A stretch of 7,215 bases of DNA from Pseudomonadota bacterium (GCA_023388075.1 JAEWGX010000132.1:1-7215); one strand, 5' to 3'; shown: positions 1-6,566, counted from the stretch's first letter. Program-made: numbers and translations. The notes: generated by a model from the letters alone, not told the origin.

Positions 1-613
1 GCGCAGGCGGCTGCCATCCGCCGGGCGGGCGCGCCGCGGGCGGGCGGTAGTCCGGCCGCGGCCCGGGGTCGATGCGCGGGGGGCGATAGTCGGGCCGCGG
101 TGTCGGATGCACCCGCGGCGGGTAGTAATCCGGTCGCGGCACGCCGGGATAGCGATGATCGGGCCTCGGCTGTGGCGCTCGGTAGGCGGGGGGCGGACGC
201 CGGTAGTCCGGCCCGCGATGGCGAAAGCGATCGCGATCGCCGTACCAGGGGCGGCGGCGATAGTGATTGTCCCAATAGGAGTCGATCGAGAAGACGATGA
301 TGGGCAGGCCCAGCACCGGTCCGTAGTTCACCACCGGGACGTACTGCTGCTGGTACGGATAGGCAAGGTAGTTGGCATGCATCCACCCGCGCTCGCCCAT
401 CGTCTCGACGTCGCACCACTCGTAGTCCTCGAGGCAGCCGTGGACCTCGACCACCGTTCCCTCCGGCACCCAGCGCAGGACCGGATAGTCGGTGTCCGGC
501 CCGGCGCGCAGGTTCACGTTGGTGGTGGTATAGGCCTGGCCGGCGAGGGCCGCCCCCGACAGTGCCAGGGCGGCCAGGCCGATCGACCAGCAGCGTATCC
601 ATGTGCCTATCAT
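1..613 (-). CDS. Secreted SH3-domain protein with Pro/Arg/Tyr-rich tail (3' end outside window)
   Basis: The gene reads leftward and runs off the window with no stop, giving 204 visible residues. Residues 1-24 form a signal peptide: a hydrophobic core (IGLAALALSGAALA) and a likely cut after ALA. Residues about 28-85 match a bacterial SH3 (SH3b) domain, with the hallmark NVNLRAGPDTDYPVL followed by the strand pattern EGTVVEVHGC and a closing GWMHANYL. Cys60 and Cys67 could form a disulfide after export. A hydrophobic GPVLGLPIIVF stretch (98-108) follows, then from about residue 118 a basic low-complexity tail with repeated RPDYxPP units. The start is chosen because GAGGTGA lies about ten bases upstream and the signal peptide begins there. 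In this family SH3b domains are thought to bind cell wall or act in the envelope; the exact role is unknown. The gene stands downstream of the permease gene on the same strand, but a gap of about 216 bp suggests its own promoter. Confidence 0.85.
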   Translation of the reverse strand, partial: MIGTWIRCWSIGLAALALSGAALAGQAYTTTNVNLRAGPDTDYPVLRWVPEGTVVEVHGCLEDYEWCDVETMGERGWMHANYLAYPYQQQYVPVVNYGPVLGLPIIVFSIDSYWDNHYRRRPWYGDRDRFRHRGPDYRRPPPAYRAPQPRPDHRYPGVPRPDYYPPRVHPTPRPDYRPPRIDPGPRPDYRPPAARPPGGWQPPA

Positions 614-829
614 GCTCGTTTCACCTCGTCGTGCGCCTGCCGGGATCGGCGGCGCCGCCCGACCAGGTCCGCGGCGGGCGCGGACGCGATGCGAGCTTCT
701 CTGCATTCTGCATTCTGAAACGTCCGGCAGGATGGGTCGTTTACGACCCGGAGGCCAGCGCCGTCATCTTCCACGATCTGCACACAGAATCTGCACATTC
801 TCCTTCGTGCGGGCGGTGCGCGGCATCGC
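614..829. promoter_or_regulatory. Upstream region of SH3-domain gene with TCTGCA repeats
   Basis: No gene is supported in these 216 bp. TCTGCA occurs four times: 700-705 and 707-712 (tandem 7-bp units TCTGCAT) and 777-782 and 790-795 (inside the 9-bp direct repeat ATCTGCACA, 13 bp apart). Read on the minus strand, toward the SH3 gene, these are TGCAGA sites. I could not identify a clear -35/-10 pair. Calling this a regulator-binding region is inference from the repetition and position. Confidence 0.35.
734..749. repeat. Inverted repeat, 7-bp arms with 2-nt centre
   Basis: GGGTCGT at 734-740 and ACGACCC at 743-749 are perfect reverse complements around TT. It lies 80 bp past the permease stop and about 120 bp upstream of the SH3 gene start, so it could be an operator or part of a terminator for the permease gene. 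No T-run follows on the minus strand, which argues against a standard intrinsic terminator. Confidence 0.4.
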
Positions 830-1624
830 CTACCAGTAGGTGAGGACCATTCGTCCGGCGAGGACGTAGAGCAGGCAGGCGAATACGCGCTTGAGAGTCA
901 GAACGGGCAAGCGGTGCGCCGCCCGTGCCCCGTAGCGGGCGGTGGTCATGCTGCCGACCACCAGCGCGACCAGCGCGGGAAGATAGACGAAGCCCAGGTT
1001 GGCGCTCGGAAGGTCGTCCACGCGCAGGCCGGCGAGGATGTAGCCCACCGTGCCGACCACTGCGATCGGTACGCCGATCGCCGCGCCGGTGCCGATCGCC
1101 ACGTGCATGGTGACCCCGCAGAAGAGCATGAACGGGACGGTGAGGAACGCGCCGCCCGCGGACACCAGGCCGCAGATCACCCCCATGGCGATGCCGGTGG
1201 CGAGCATGCCCGGCATGCCTGGCAGCCGCCGCGCGGCCGACGGCTTGCGCCCGAGCAGGATCTGCGTCGCGCCGCCGAACACGATGACCGCGAACGCCAG
1301 CGCGAGCATGCGCTGCGAGATCCAGCCGGATGCGAACGAAGAGAGCAGCGTCCCGGCCAGCATCCCCGGCGCGAGCCTTGCCACGATCCCCCAGTCCACC
1401 GCCTTGTGGCGGTGATGCTCGCGCACGCTTGCGCTCGAGGTGAACATGACGGAAGCCATGCCGGTGGCAAGCGCCAGGTGCACTGTGTGGTCGGGCGCAA
1501 GCGACTGCGCGGCGAACATCGCCGACAGGATCGGCACCAGCGTCATGCCGCCGCCGATGCCGAGCAGGCCGGCAAGAAAGCCGACGGCCGCACCGGTGGC
1601 CAGATAGACGAGGATCCAGGTCAA
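830..1624 (-). CDS. TauE/SafE family sulfite-exporter-like membrane permease
   Basis: A 264-residue polytopic inner-membrane protein of the TauE/SafE (DUF81) family, members of which are linked to export or uptake of sulfur compounds and other small organic anions; the substrate here cannot be read from sequence. The first half carries the family glycine motif GLLGIGGGMTLVP at about residues 19-31 in the first membrane span. The internal duplication shows as CGLVSAGGAFLTVPF at about 151-165, beginning the second half. Six to eight hydrophobic segments are visible, separated by short basic loops (REHHRHK, GRKPSAARR). Length is normal for the family. The start is taken as TTG at 1624-1622, because homologous proteins typically begin MTWILVYL-like and the longer upstream frame reads as non-protein-like. 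No good ribosome site precedes the TTG, but it overlaps the stop of the upstream SMP-30 remnant (TTGA), so translation may be coupled to that remnant. Confidence 0.88.
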   Translation of the reverse strand: MTWILVYLATGAAVGFLAGLLGIGGGMTLVPILSAMFAAQSLAPDHTVHLALATGMASVMFTSSASVREHHRHKAVDWGIVARLAPGMLAGTLLSSFASGWISQRMLALAFAVIVFGGATQILLGRKPSAARRLPGMPGMLATGIAMGVICGLVSAGGAFLTVPFMLFCGVTMHVAIGTGAAIGVPIAVVGTVGYILAGLRVDDLPSANLGFVYLPALVALVVGSMTTARYGARAAHRLPVLTLKRVFACLLYVLAGRMVLTYW

Positions 1625-1773
1625 GGGGCGATGCGGGTCCGGCGTTGCAGGCGAGCGCGCGTCACCCGCGTGAGCGTGCCGCGGGCAATCCCGACGAGCA
1701 GCACCGAGCCGTCGTCCATGGCAACCGGTCCTTCGGGGAACTGCAGTCCCGACGCGATCTCGCGAATCCTCAT
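1621..1773 (-). pseudogene. N-terminal remnant of an SMP-30/gluconolactonase-like gene
   Basis: A 50-codon frame that begins MRIREIASGLQFPEGPVAMD and goes on DGSVLLVGIARGTLTRVT. This matches the first blade of SMP-30/gluconolactonase/LRE-like beta-propeller proteins, including the FPEGP motif whose Glu14 is the usual metal ligand. After residue 38 the similarity stops (RARLQRRTRIAP) and a TGA follows at 1623-1621, whereas intact proteins of this family are near 290-300 residues. The start has a good ribosome site, AGGGA, eight bases upstream. The remaining propeller is absent in every frame, since the permease gene begins at once. The likely history is a deletion that removed most of the lactonase gene and joined its 5' end to the permease gene. 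The piece cannot be an active enzyme but may still serve as a translated leader for the permease. Confidence 0.65.
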
Positions 1774-1853
1774 GCGCTTGGTCCCTGTGAGGGTGCGGCC
1801 GTCGTGCCGCACCGAGCGTCGGCGCGAGCCGCGCGGCGCTTACCATCGGCGGG
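1774..1853. promoter_or_regulatory. Divergent intergenic region
   Basis: This 80-bp gap separates the leftward SMP-30 remnant/permease unit from the rightward DUF3025 gene, so it must carry at least part of the promoters for both directions, unless those lie inside the flanking reading frames. I see no convincing -35/-10 pair. Confidence 0.3.
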
Positions 1854-2759
1854 ATGGTACGCGACCTCTTCGACGCGGCCGCGGAGCGGGCCACCGCGCG
1901 CCCGGTGCCCGATCCGCTGTCGCATCCCGGCCTGCGCCCGCATGCGGCGCTGCTCGCGGCGCTGGCCCACCTGCCGCCCGCCCACTGGGCCGCGCGCTGC
2001 ACCGGTCTTGCCGAGGCTCGCGGGCTGCGCTCGGCCGGCGGCGCGCCGCTGCGGTTCGTGGTGGGCGGCGGCCCGCGCGAAGGCGCGCTCGAGTACGAGG
2101 CGGCCATCTTCCACGAAGGCCGCGTCGCCTGCCGCGACTCGCAGCCCGGGGCGGCGCACGACCTGCACAACGCCCTCTGCTGGCTCGCGCATCCGCTGAC
2201 CAAGGCGACGCTGAACCGCCTGCATCTGGTCCGCGCGGCTGAGGATGCGGGGACCGGCCCGACCCCCCGCCGCGGGCCGGCCCGCGACCGGCTGACGCTG
2301 CTCGACGAAAGCGGCGTCGCCTGGCTGAGCAACTCGCCCGAGCTCGACGCGCGCCTGCATGCGGGCGACTGGCAGGGCCTTCTCGTGGCCGGTCGCGAGC
2401 GGCTGCGCGCCGAGGTCGACGTGGTCGTGATCGGGCACGGCCTGCTCCAGAAGCTCGCCGCGCCGTACAAGGCGCTGACGGCGCACTGCCTCGTGTGCGG
2501 GCCGCGCGAGGGGGAGGTCGACGCCGTCGTCGCTCGCTCTTTGGCCCGGGCCTTCGCCGACGGCGCGGTGCCGGAGCTCGCGCCGCTGCCGGTACAGGGG
2601 CTGCCGGACTGGGACCGGGCCAACCGCGATCCGTCGTACTATGACGACCCCCGCGTGTTCCGCACCAGGAGGCGGTCGGCGCCGGAAGGGGCGACAGGAG
2701 CGCTGCCCCCTGACCTGCTCCGGCGGCCCGCCGGCCGCGCGGAGGATCCATCGGATTGA
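1854..2759 (+). CDS. DUF3025 domain-containing protein
   Basis: A 301-residue soluble protein without signal peptide or membrane spans. It carries the marks of the DUF3025 family: DLHNALCWLAHPLTKATLN at about residues 103-121, GHGLLQKLAAPYKALTAHCL at about 194-213, and the C-terminal block LPVQGLPDWDRANRDPSYYD (about 245-264) leading into DDPRVFR. Family members occur widely in beta- and gammaproteobacteria; no biochemical function is known to me. The conserved HN, K and H residues could suggest an active site, but that is only inference. The start at 1854 has a weak GGCGGG just before it; no better alternative is seen. The C-terminal 30 residues after VFR look unconserved. The gene ends 22 bp before the kinase start, so it may be co-transcribed with the erythronate genes, though its function need not be related. 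Confidence 0.85.
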   Translation: MVRDLFDAAAERATARPVPDPLSHPGLRPHAALLAALAHLPPAHWAARCTGLAEARGLRSAGGAPLRFVVGGGPREGALEYEAAIFHEGRVACRDSQPGAAHDLHNALCWLAHPLTKATLNRLHLVRAAEDAGTGPTPRRGPARDRLTLLDESGVAWLSNSPELDARLHAGDWQGLLVAGRERLRAEVDVVVIGHGLLQKLAAPYKALTAHCLVCGPREGEVDAVVARSLARAFADGAVPELAPLPVQGLPDWDRANRDPSYYDDPRVFRTRRRSAPEGATGALPPDLLRRPAGRAEDPSD

Positions 2760-2767
2760 CACAGCGC

Positions 2768-2774
2768 AAGGAGG
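2768..2774 (+). promoter_or_regulatory. Strong Shine-Dalgarno site of the kinase gene
   Basis: AAGGAGG lies seven bases before ATG 2782. It fixes the kinase start and excludes the longer in-frame extension that begins inside the DUF3025 gene. Confidence 0.85.
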
Positions 2775-2781
2775 CGCATCG

Positions 2782-4056
2782 ATGCTGCTCGGGAGCATAG
2801 CCGACGATTTCACCGGCGCCTCGGACCTTGCCAACACCCTGACCGCGAACGGGATGCGCACAGTGCTGGCGATCGGCATCCCGCCGGAGGGACTCGCTGA
2901 CGACGGCGCGGCCTCCGGCGCGGCCGGCGCCGACGCGGTGGTCGTCGCGCTCAAGACGCGAAGCGTCGAGCCCGCCGACGCGGTCGACCAGAGCCTGGCC
3001 GCGCTCGCCTGGCTGCGTCGTGCCGGCGCCCGCCAGTACCTCTTCAAATACTGTTCCACCTTCGATTCCACCCCGCGCGGCAACATCGGCCCGGTCGCCC
3101 AGGCGCTGCTCGACGCGCTGGAGGCGCCGATCACCGTCGCCTGCCCCGCGTTCCCGACCAACCGGCGCACCGTCTACCAGGGGCATCTCTTCGTCGGCGA
3201 CCGGCTGCTGAACGAAAGCGGCATGCAGGATCATCCGCTCACGCCGATGACCGATCCGGACCTGGTGCGGTGGCTGCAGCGGCAGATGCCGGGCAAGGTC
3301 GGCCTCATCGACTTCACGACCGTGGCGCGTGGCGGCGCCGCCGTGCGGGCGGCCCTGGACGCGCTGGCCGCACGAGGCGTGCGGGTCGCGATCGCCGATG
3401 CGATCAGCGACGAGAACCTTCGGGCGCTGGGGGAAGGTTGCGCCGATCTCGCGCTGGTCACCGGCGGCTCCGGCATCGCGCTGGGGCTGCCGGAGAACTT
3501 CCGGCGCCGCGGCCAGCTCGTGAGCGCGGCACCCCAGCCCGTGCGCATCGGAGGCCGCGCGGTGGTGCTCTCGGGTAGCTGCTCGCGGGCCACGCGCGAG
3601 CAGGTGGAGCACTACCGGGGCAGGGCGCCGTCGCGCATGCTGACCGCGCAGTCGATCGTGGAGCGCAGCGTGACACCGCAGGAGGTGGCGCGCTGGGTGC
3701 TCGACCAGCCCGGCGAAGTGGCGCCGCTCGTGTCCACCAGCGCCGATCCGCAGGTTGTCACGGCGGCCCAGGCCCGGTTCGGCGCCGCCGAGGTGGCGGC
3801 CGCGATCGAAGGCTTCACCGCCCGCCTTGCCGCGCTCCTGCTGGAAGCCGGCGTGAGCCGATTCGTCGTCGCGGGCGGCGAGACCTCCGGCGCGGTCGTC
3901 CAGGCGCTCGGCGTGCGCCAGCTCGCCATCGGGCCCGAGATCGATCCGGGCGTTCCGGCGCTGCGCGGCATCGACGTGGCGGTCGGCCTCGCGCTCAAGT
4001 CCGGCAACTTCGGCGCCACGGATTTCTTCGAGAAGGCGCTGCGACAGGTCGCCTGA
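2782..4056 (+). CDS. otnK: Four-carbon acid sugar kinase, 3-oxo-tetronate kinase (OtnK) type
   Basis: A 424-residue cytosolic kinase of the four-carbon acid sugar kinase family (former DUF1537). OtnK enzymes phosphorylate 3-dehydro-tetronate (3-oxo-tetronate) at C4 with ATP, ahead of decarboxylation to dihydroxyacetone phosphate. The N-terminal substrate domain starts with IADDFTGASDLANTL (6-20), followed by FKYCSTFDSTPRGNIG (88-103) and PAFPTNRRTVYQGHLFV (122-138). The C-terminal nucleotide domain shows LSGSCSRAT (263-271), the glycine-rich VAGGETSGAVV (363-373) and LALKSGNFG (403-411), all family hallmarks. Length is normal. The start is supported by a perfect Shine-Dalgarno. The gene is followed 46 bp later by the erythronate dehydrogenase gene, which fits the same pathway and favours the D-erythronate branch (DenK/OtnK) over threonate use, but the exact stereochemistry of the substrate cannot be proved from sequence. 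Confidence 0.92.
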   Translation: MLLGSIADDFTGASDLANTLTANGMRTVLAIGIPPEGLADDGAASGAAGADAVVVALKTRSVEPADAVDQSLAALAWLRRAGARQYLFKYCSTFDSTPRGNIGPVAQALLDALEAPITVACPAFPTNRRTVYQGHLFVGDRLLNESGMQDHPLTPMTDPDLVRWLQRQMPGKVGLIDFTTVARGGAAVRAALDALAARGVRVAIADAISDENLRALGEGCADLALVTGGSGIALGLPENFRRRGQLVSAAPQPVRIGGRAVVLSGSCSRATREQVEHYRGRAPSRMLTAQSIVERSVTPQEVARWVLDQPGEVAPLVSTSADPQVVTAAQARFGAAEVAAAIEGFTARLAALLLEAGVSRFVVAGGETSGAVVQALGVRQLAIGPEIDPGVPALRGIDVAVGLALKSGNFGATDFFEKALRQVA

Positions 4057-4102
4057 GAGCCCGACGGGTTCGCCGAATACCACCCCCACGGAGAAGCAAC
4101 CA

Positions 4103-5098
4103 ATGAAGATCCTCGTCACCGGCGGCGCCGGGTTCCTGGGCCAGCAGCTGCTGCGCGCCATTCTCGATGCCGGGACGCTGCGCCTGGCCGACGACGACGG
4201 CAAGGCCACCGAGCATCCCGTCTCGCGCATCGTGAGCTTCGACGTGGTCGCGGGCCGTATCCAGGATCCGCGCGTGGACAACCGGACCGGCGACATCGGC
4301 GATCCGGCCACGGTCGCCGGGCTGGTGGATCGGGATACCGCGGTCGTCGTCCATCTGGCCGCGGTCGTGAGCGGCACCGCGGAGGCGGACTTCGATCTCG
4401 GCATGCGCGTGAACCTGGACGGCACCCGCAACCTGCTCGAGGCCTGCCGCAACGCGGGACATCGGCCGCGTGTCCTCTACTCCAGCTCCATCGCGGTATT
4501 CGGTGGCGACCTGCCGCCGGTAGTGACCGACGCCACCACGCCGACGCCGCAGGGCTCCTACGGCATCCAGAAGCTGGTGGGCGAGCTGCTGGTGCAGGAC
4601 TACACCCGCAGGGGCTTCATCGACGGCCGCAGCGTCCGCGTCCCGACCGCCACGGTGCGCCCCGGCAAGCCGAACGGCGCCGCCTCGGGGTTCGCCTCGG
4701 GCATCATCCGCGAGCCACTGGCCGGCGTCGAGGCGATCCTGCCGGTTCCGCTGGAGACCGCGATGTGGGTCGCCTCGCCGCGCACCATCGTCGGCATGTT
4801 CCTGCATGCGCTCGCGCTGCCGCCGAGCGCGTGGGGCTGGAACCGCAGCATCAACCTGCCGGGCTTCGTGGTGACGATGGCCGACGCGCTGGCGACGCTG
4901 CGCGAGGTGGGGGGCGAGGCCGCGGCGCGCCTGGTGCGCTACGAGCCGGATCCACAGGTGCAGAAGCTGGTGTCGACCTGGGCCGCGCACTTCGACACTG
5001 CGCGGGCCAATGCCATGGGCTTCGAGACCGATCGCGACTTCGGCCAGATCGTGCGCGCCTACGTCGAGGACAATCCCGACGCTGTGCGCCTCCCCTGA
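4103..5098 (+). CDS. denD: D-erythronate dehydrogenase (NAD-dependent epimerase/dehydratase family)
   Basis: A 331-residue protein of the extended short-chain dehydrogenase superfamily. DenD oxidises D-erythronate to 2-dehydro-D-erythronate with NAD, the first step in D-erythronate catabolism. The Rossmann nucleotide motif TGGAGFLG is at residues 6-13, the HLAA strand end at 84-87, the catalytic serine region YSSSIAVFGG at 126-135, and the catalytic YxxxK pair is Tyr153/Lys157 in SYGIQKLVGE. The stretch VRVPTATVRPGKPNGAASGF (about 179-198) is characteristic of the DenD group, and length matches the family. GGAGA lies eight bases before the start. It follows the kinase gene closely and is very probably in the same operon. 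A gene pair of kinase and dehydrogenase gives steps one and three of the route; the 2-oxo-tetronate isomerase (OtnI) and 3-oxo-tetronate 4-phosphate decarboxylase (OtnC) are not seen here and must be encoded elsewhere if the pathway works. Confidence 0.92.
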   Translation: MKILVTGGAGFLGQQLLRAILDAGTLRLADDDGKATEHPVSRIVSFDVVAGRIQDPRVDNRTGDIGDPATVAGLVDRDTAVVVHLAAVVSGTAEADFDLGMRVNLDGTRNLLEACRNAGHRPRVLYSSSIAVFGGDLPPVVTDATTPTPQGSYGIQKLVGELLVQDYTRRGFIDGRSVRVPTATVRPGKPNGAASGFASGIIREPLAGVEAILPVPLETAMWVASPRTIVGMFLHALALPPSAWGWNRSINLPGFVVTMADALATLREVGGEAAARLVRYEPDPQVQKLVSTWAAHFDTARANAMGFETDRDFGQIVRAYVEDNPDAVRLP

Positions 5099-5114
5099 GG
5101 GCGCTGCCTGCGCC

Positions 5115-5468
5115 ATTGGCCAAGGGCGAGCGCACGGTGCTCTCCCCATCCCGGCCGGCGTGCGTGGATGAACCGACCGTCACACACCCAGCAGCAGGCG
5201 CGGATCGGGCTTCGCCCGGCCGCTGCCCGCGCATTGGCCAAGGGCGAGCGCACGGTGCTCTCCCCATCCCGGCCGGCGTGCGTGGATGAACCGACCGTCA
5301 CACACCCAGCAGCAGGCGCGGATCGGGCTTCGCCCGGCCGCTGCCTGCGCATTGGCCAAGGGCGAGCGCACGGTGATCTCCCCATCCCGGCCGGCGTGCG
5401 TGGATGAACCGACCGTCACACACCCAGCAGCAGGCGCGGATCGGGCTTCGCCCGGCCGCTGCCTGCGC
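5115..5468. repeat. Three tandem copies of a 118-bp repeat
   Basis: Units run 5115-5232, 5233-5350 and 5351-5468, each starting ATTGGCCAAGGGCGAGCGCA. By eye only two substitutions separate them: CCGC versus CTGC near the end of unit 1, and GATCTC versus GCTCTC in unit 3. A partial match to the unit's end (GCTGCCTGCGC) also lies just before unit 1, at 5103-5113. Each unit contains the hairpin CGGGC-TTC-GCCCG. The 118-bp period is not a multiple of three, so the frame changes from unit to unit and a repeat-protein gene is unlikely. The array starts 16 bp after the denD stop and ends where the terminator-like hairpins begin. Function is unknown; it may be an intergenic repeat family member that expanded recently. 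Confidence 0.95.
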
Positions 5469-5502
5469 CCCCCAGTGGGGGGAGGCGCCGAAGGCGCTTC
5501 GG
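5468..5502. terminator. GC-rich hairpin cluster between convergent genes
   Basis: C6 at 5468-5473 and G6 at 5477-5482 form a perfect stem around AGT. Directly after it, GCGCC (5485-5489) pairs with GGCGC (5493-5497), or alternatively CCGAAG (5488-5493) with CTTCGG (5497-5502). It sits between the 3' ends of denD (plus) and the FimV-like gene (minus, stop at 5510), the place for a bidirectional terminator. There is no good T-run, only CTATTTA on the plus side, so termination efficiency is uncertain. Similar C-run/G-run plus CTTCGG elements are frequent between genes in Burkholderiales, from general knowledge. Confidence 0.6.
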
Positions 5503-5509
5503 GGGGCGT

Positions 5510-6043
5510 CTATTTAGGCGGCAGCGTGGAATCGCCCGCCGGCCCGCGCAGCTTGCGGGTCGCGATGCCGCGCCCCTGCTCCCCGCCGCCGGTCCAGCGG
5601 CCGACGCCCCGCGCGCCGGTCATCGCGAACTGGCTGGTGGCGCTGGGCGGCGGCACGTCCAGATCCATGCGGTACGGACTGCGCGGATCGCCGGCCACGC
5701 TCATCAGCACGCTGATGCGCGGCGCGTTCACCACGTCGCCGGACTGCAGCACCATGTAGTCCGCCTGGGCCGGGCGCATCACGGTGAAGCCTTCCGGCGG
5801 CACCGCGCCGTAGCTGGGCTCGACCTCGGTCTCCCGCACCAGGAAGCTGGCCGCGGTCGCCCGCTCGTCGTCCGGGGCCGAGCGCACCGGCAGCACGACC
5901 TTCAGCCGCTGCCCCTGCTGCGACAGCACGGTGGGCGCCCCGAACTCGACCGGCTGCTCCACCGCCATCACGGCGATGCCGTGGGCGGATGCGATCGCGG
6001 CAAGGGCGATCCGGGCCAGGATATGACGGGTGCTGAGCCTCAT
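5510..6043 (-). CDS. Small exported protein resembling the FimV N-terminal domain
   Basis: A 177-residue protein. Residues 1-27 form a signal peptide (basic MRLSTRHILAR, then hydrophobic IALAAIASAHGIAVMA), so the mature protein should be periplasmic or outer-membrane linked. Residues about 31-131 recall the N-terminal domain of FimV-type proteins: a short strand and GQRLKVVLPV (44-53, compare the NQPLxAxIPL pattern in FimV), then PEGFTVMRPAQADYMVLQSG (83-102), then a strand ending in LDVPPP (128-133). The remaining 45 residues are Gly/Arg-rich and probably disordered. There is no LysM domain, no second membrane span and no TPR region, so it is not a full FimV, a peptidoglycan-binding polar hub for type IV pili and motility. 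The start is supported by GAGGAAGG about seven bases upstream. The function is unknown and the FimV resemblance is by eye, so moderate at best. Confidence 0.7.
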   Translation of the reverse strand: MRLSTRHILARIALAAIASAHGIAVMAVEQPVEFGAPTVLSQQGQRLKVVLPVRSAPDDERATAASFLVRETEVEPSYGAVPPEGFTVMRPAQADYMVLQSGDVVNAPRISVLMSVAGDPRSPYRMDLDVPPPSATSQFAMTGARGVGRWTGGGEQGRGIATRKLRGPAGDSTLPPK

Positions 6044-6147
6044 GGCAGACCTTCCTCGGGATGTGGACGCATCGGGTTTCCAGCATGGCTGCCCCCGGCG
6101 CGACCGTCCATCGGTCGATGACGAATGGTCGCCTGGTGCCGAAAGAC

Positions 6148-6156
6148 TGCTAGAGT
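6148..6156 (+). promoter_or_regulatory. Extended -10 promoter element of rnpB
   Basis: TGCTAGAGT is a TGn extended -10 followed by a TATAAT-like hexamer (TAGAGT, 6151-6156). It is placed so that transcription would begin about 6162-6164, exactly where the RNase P RNA 5' stem starts. No strong -35 is evident, which fits an extended -10 promoter. Confidence 0.6.
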
Positions 6157-6162
6157 AGGCGG

Positions 6163-6566
6163 CTGGAGCGGGCCGGACGGTCGCCGGGTGCAAGCCTGGA
6201 GGAAGGTCCGGACTCCATCGGGCAGGATGCTGGCTAACGGCCAGGCGCAGCAAGCCGGCGCGAGCCGGCCCAAGGCGACGGAAAGTGGCACAGAAAACAT
6301 ACCGCCTCCTCGGCGCAAGCCTTGGCGGCAAGGGTGAAATGGCGAGGTAAGAGCTCACCGCGTTGCCGGTGACGGCAACGGCAGGCCAAACCCCATCCGG
6401 AGCAACATCGAATAGGCACGCGTTGCCAGTCGTTCGCGGCTGGCGCAGGGCGCCCTCCCGAGCGTGCGGGTAGATGGCTAGAGCCGTCGGGCAACCGGCG
6501 GCCCAGAGGAATGACCGTCCCGCCGGCAACGGCGGACAGAATCCGGCCTACAGGCCCGCTCCACTT
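6163..6566 (+). ncRNA. rnpB: RNase P RNA, bacterial type A
   Basis: The catalytic RNA of ribonuclease P, which cuts the 5' leader from pre-tRNA. The closing helix P1 is clear: GGAGCGGGCC (6165-6174) pairs perfectly with GGCCCGCTCC (6553-6562), extended by one T-A pair. Conserved core blocks match E. coli M1 RNA in order: GGAGGAAGGTCCGGACTCC (from about 6198), GGGCAGGATGC, CACAGAAAACATACCGCC (6289-6306), AAGGGTGAAATGGCGAGGTA followed by AGAGCTCACCGC, CCGGAGCAACATCGAATAGG, GGGTAGATGGCTAGAGCC, GAGGAATGACCGTCC, and ACAGAATCCGGCCTACAGG (6537-6555). The size of about 400 nt and these blocks show type A. The ends are estimated from P1 and are good to a few bases. It is divergent from the FimV-like gene and upstream of mraZ, an arrangement common in Burkholderiales. 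Confidence 0.97.

Noticed and set aside
107..718. Plus-strand frame opposite the SH3 gene
   Set aside because: The minus strand encodes a signal peptide and an SH3b domain; the plus frame shows no family features.
1625..2623. N-terminal extension of the permease frame upstream of 1624
   Set aside because: The extension is non-protein-like, overlaps DUF3025 in antisense, and family alignment places the start at the TTG before TWILVYL.
2641..2781. Longer start for the kinase within DUF3025
   Set aside because: The kinase family begins at MLLGSIADDFTGAS, and a perfect Shine-Dalgarno stands seven bases before that ATG.
1840..4452. Very long open frame on the minus strand opposite DUF3025, otnK and denD
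   Set aside because: It is antisense to three well-supported genes and its translation is Arg/Ala/Gly-rich low complexity, a usual shadow in high-GC DNA.
5059..5419. Several open frames on both strands across the tandem repeats encoding repeated peptides
   Set aside because: The frames arise from repetition of a GC-rich unit. The period of 118 shifts the frame in every unit, no ribosome sites are present and no family is recognised.
5115..5468. CRISPR array
   Set aside because: The units are contiguous 118-bp tandem copies with no alternation of short repeats and unique spacers, and no cas genes are near.
6044..6147. A clear -35/-10 pair for the FimV-like gene on the minus strand
   Set aside because: I looked for one in the divergent gap and found no hexamer pair good enough to report, though a promoter must lie in this area.
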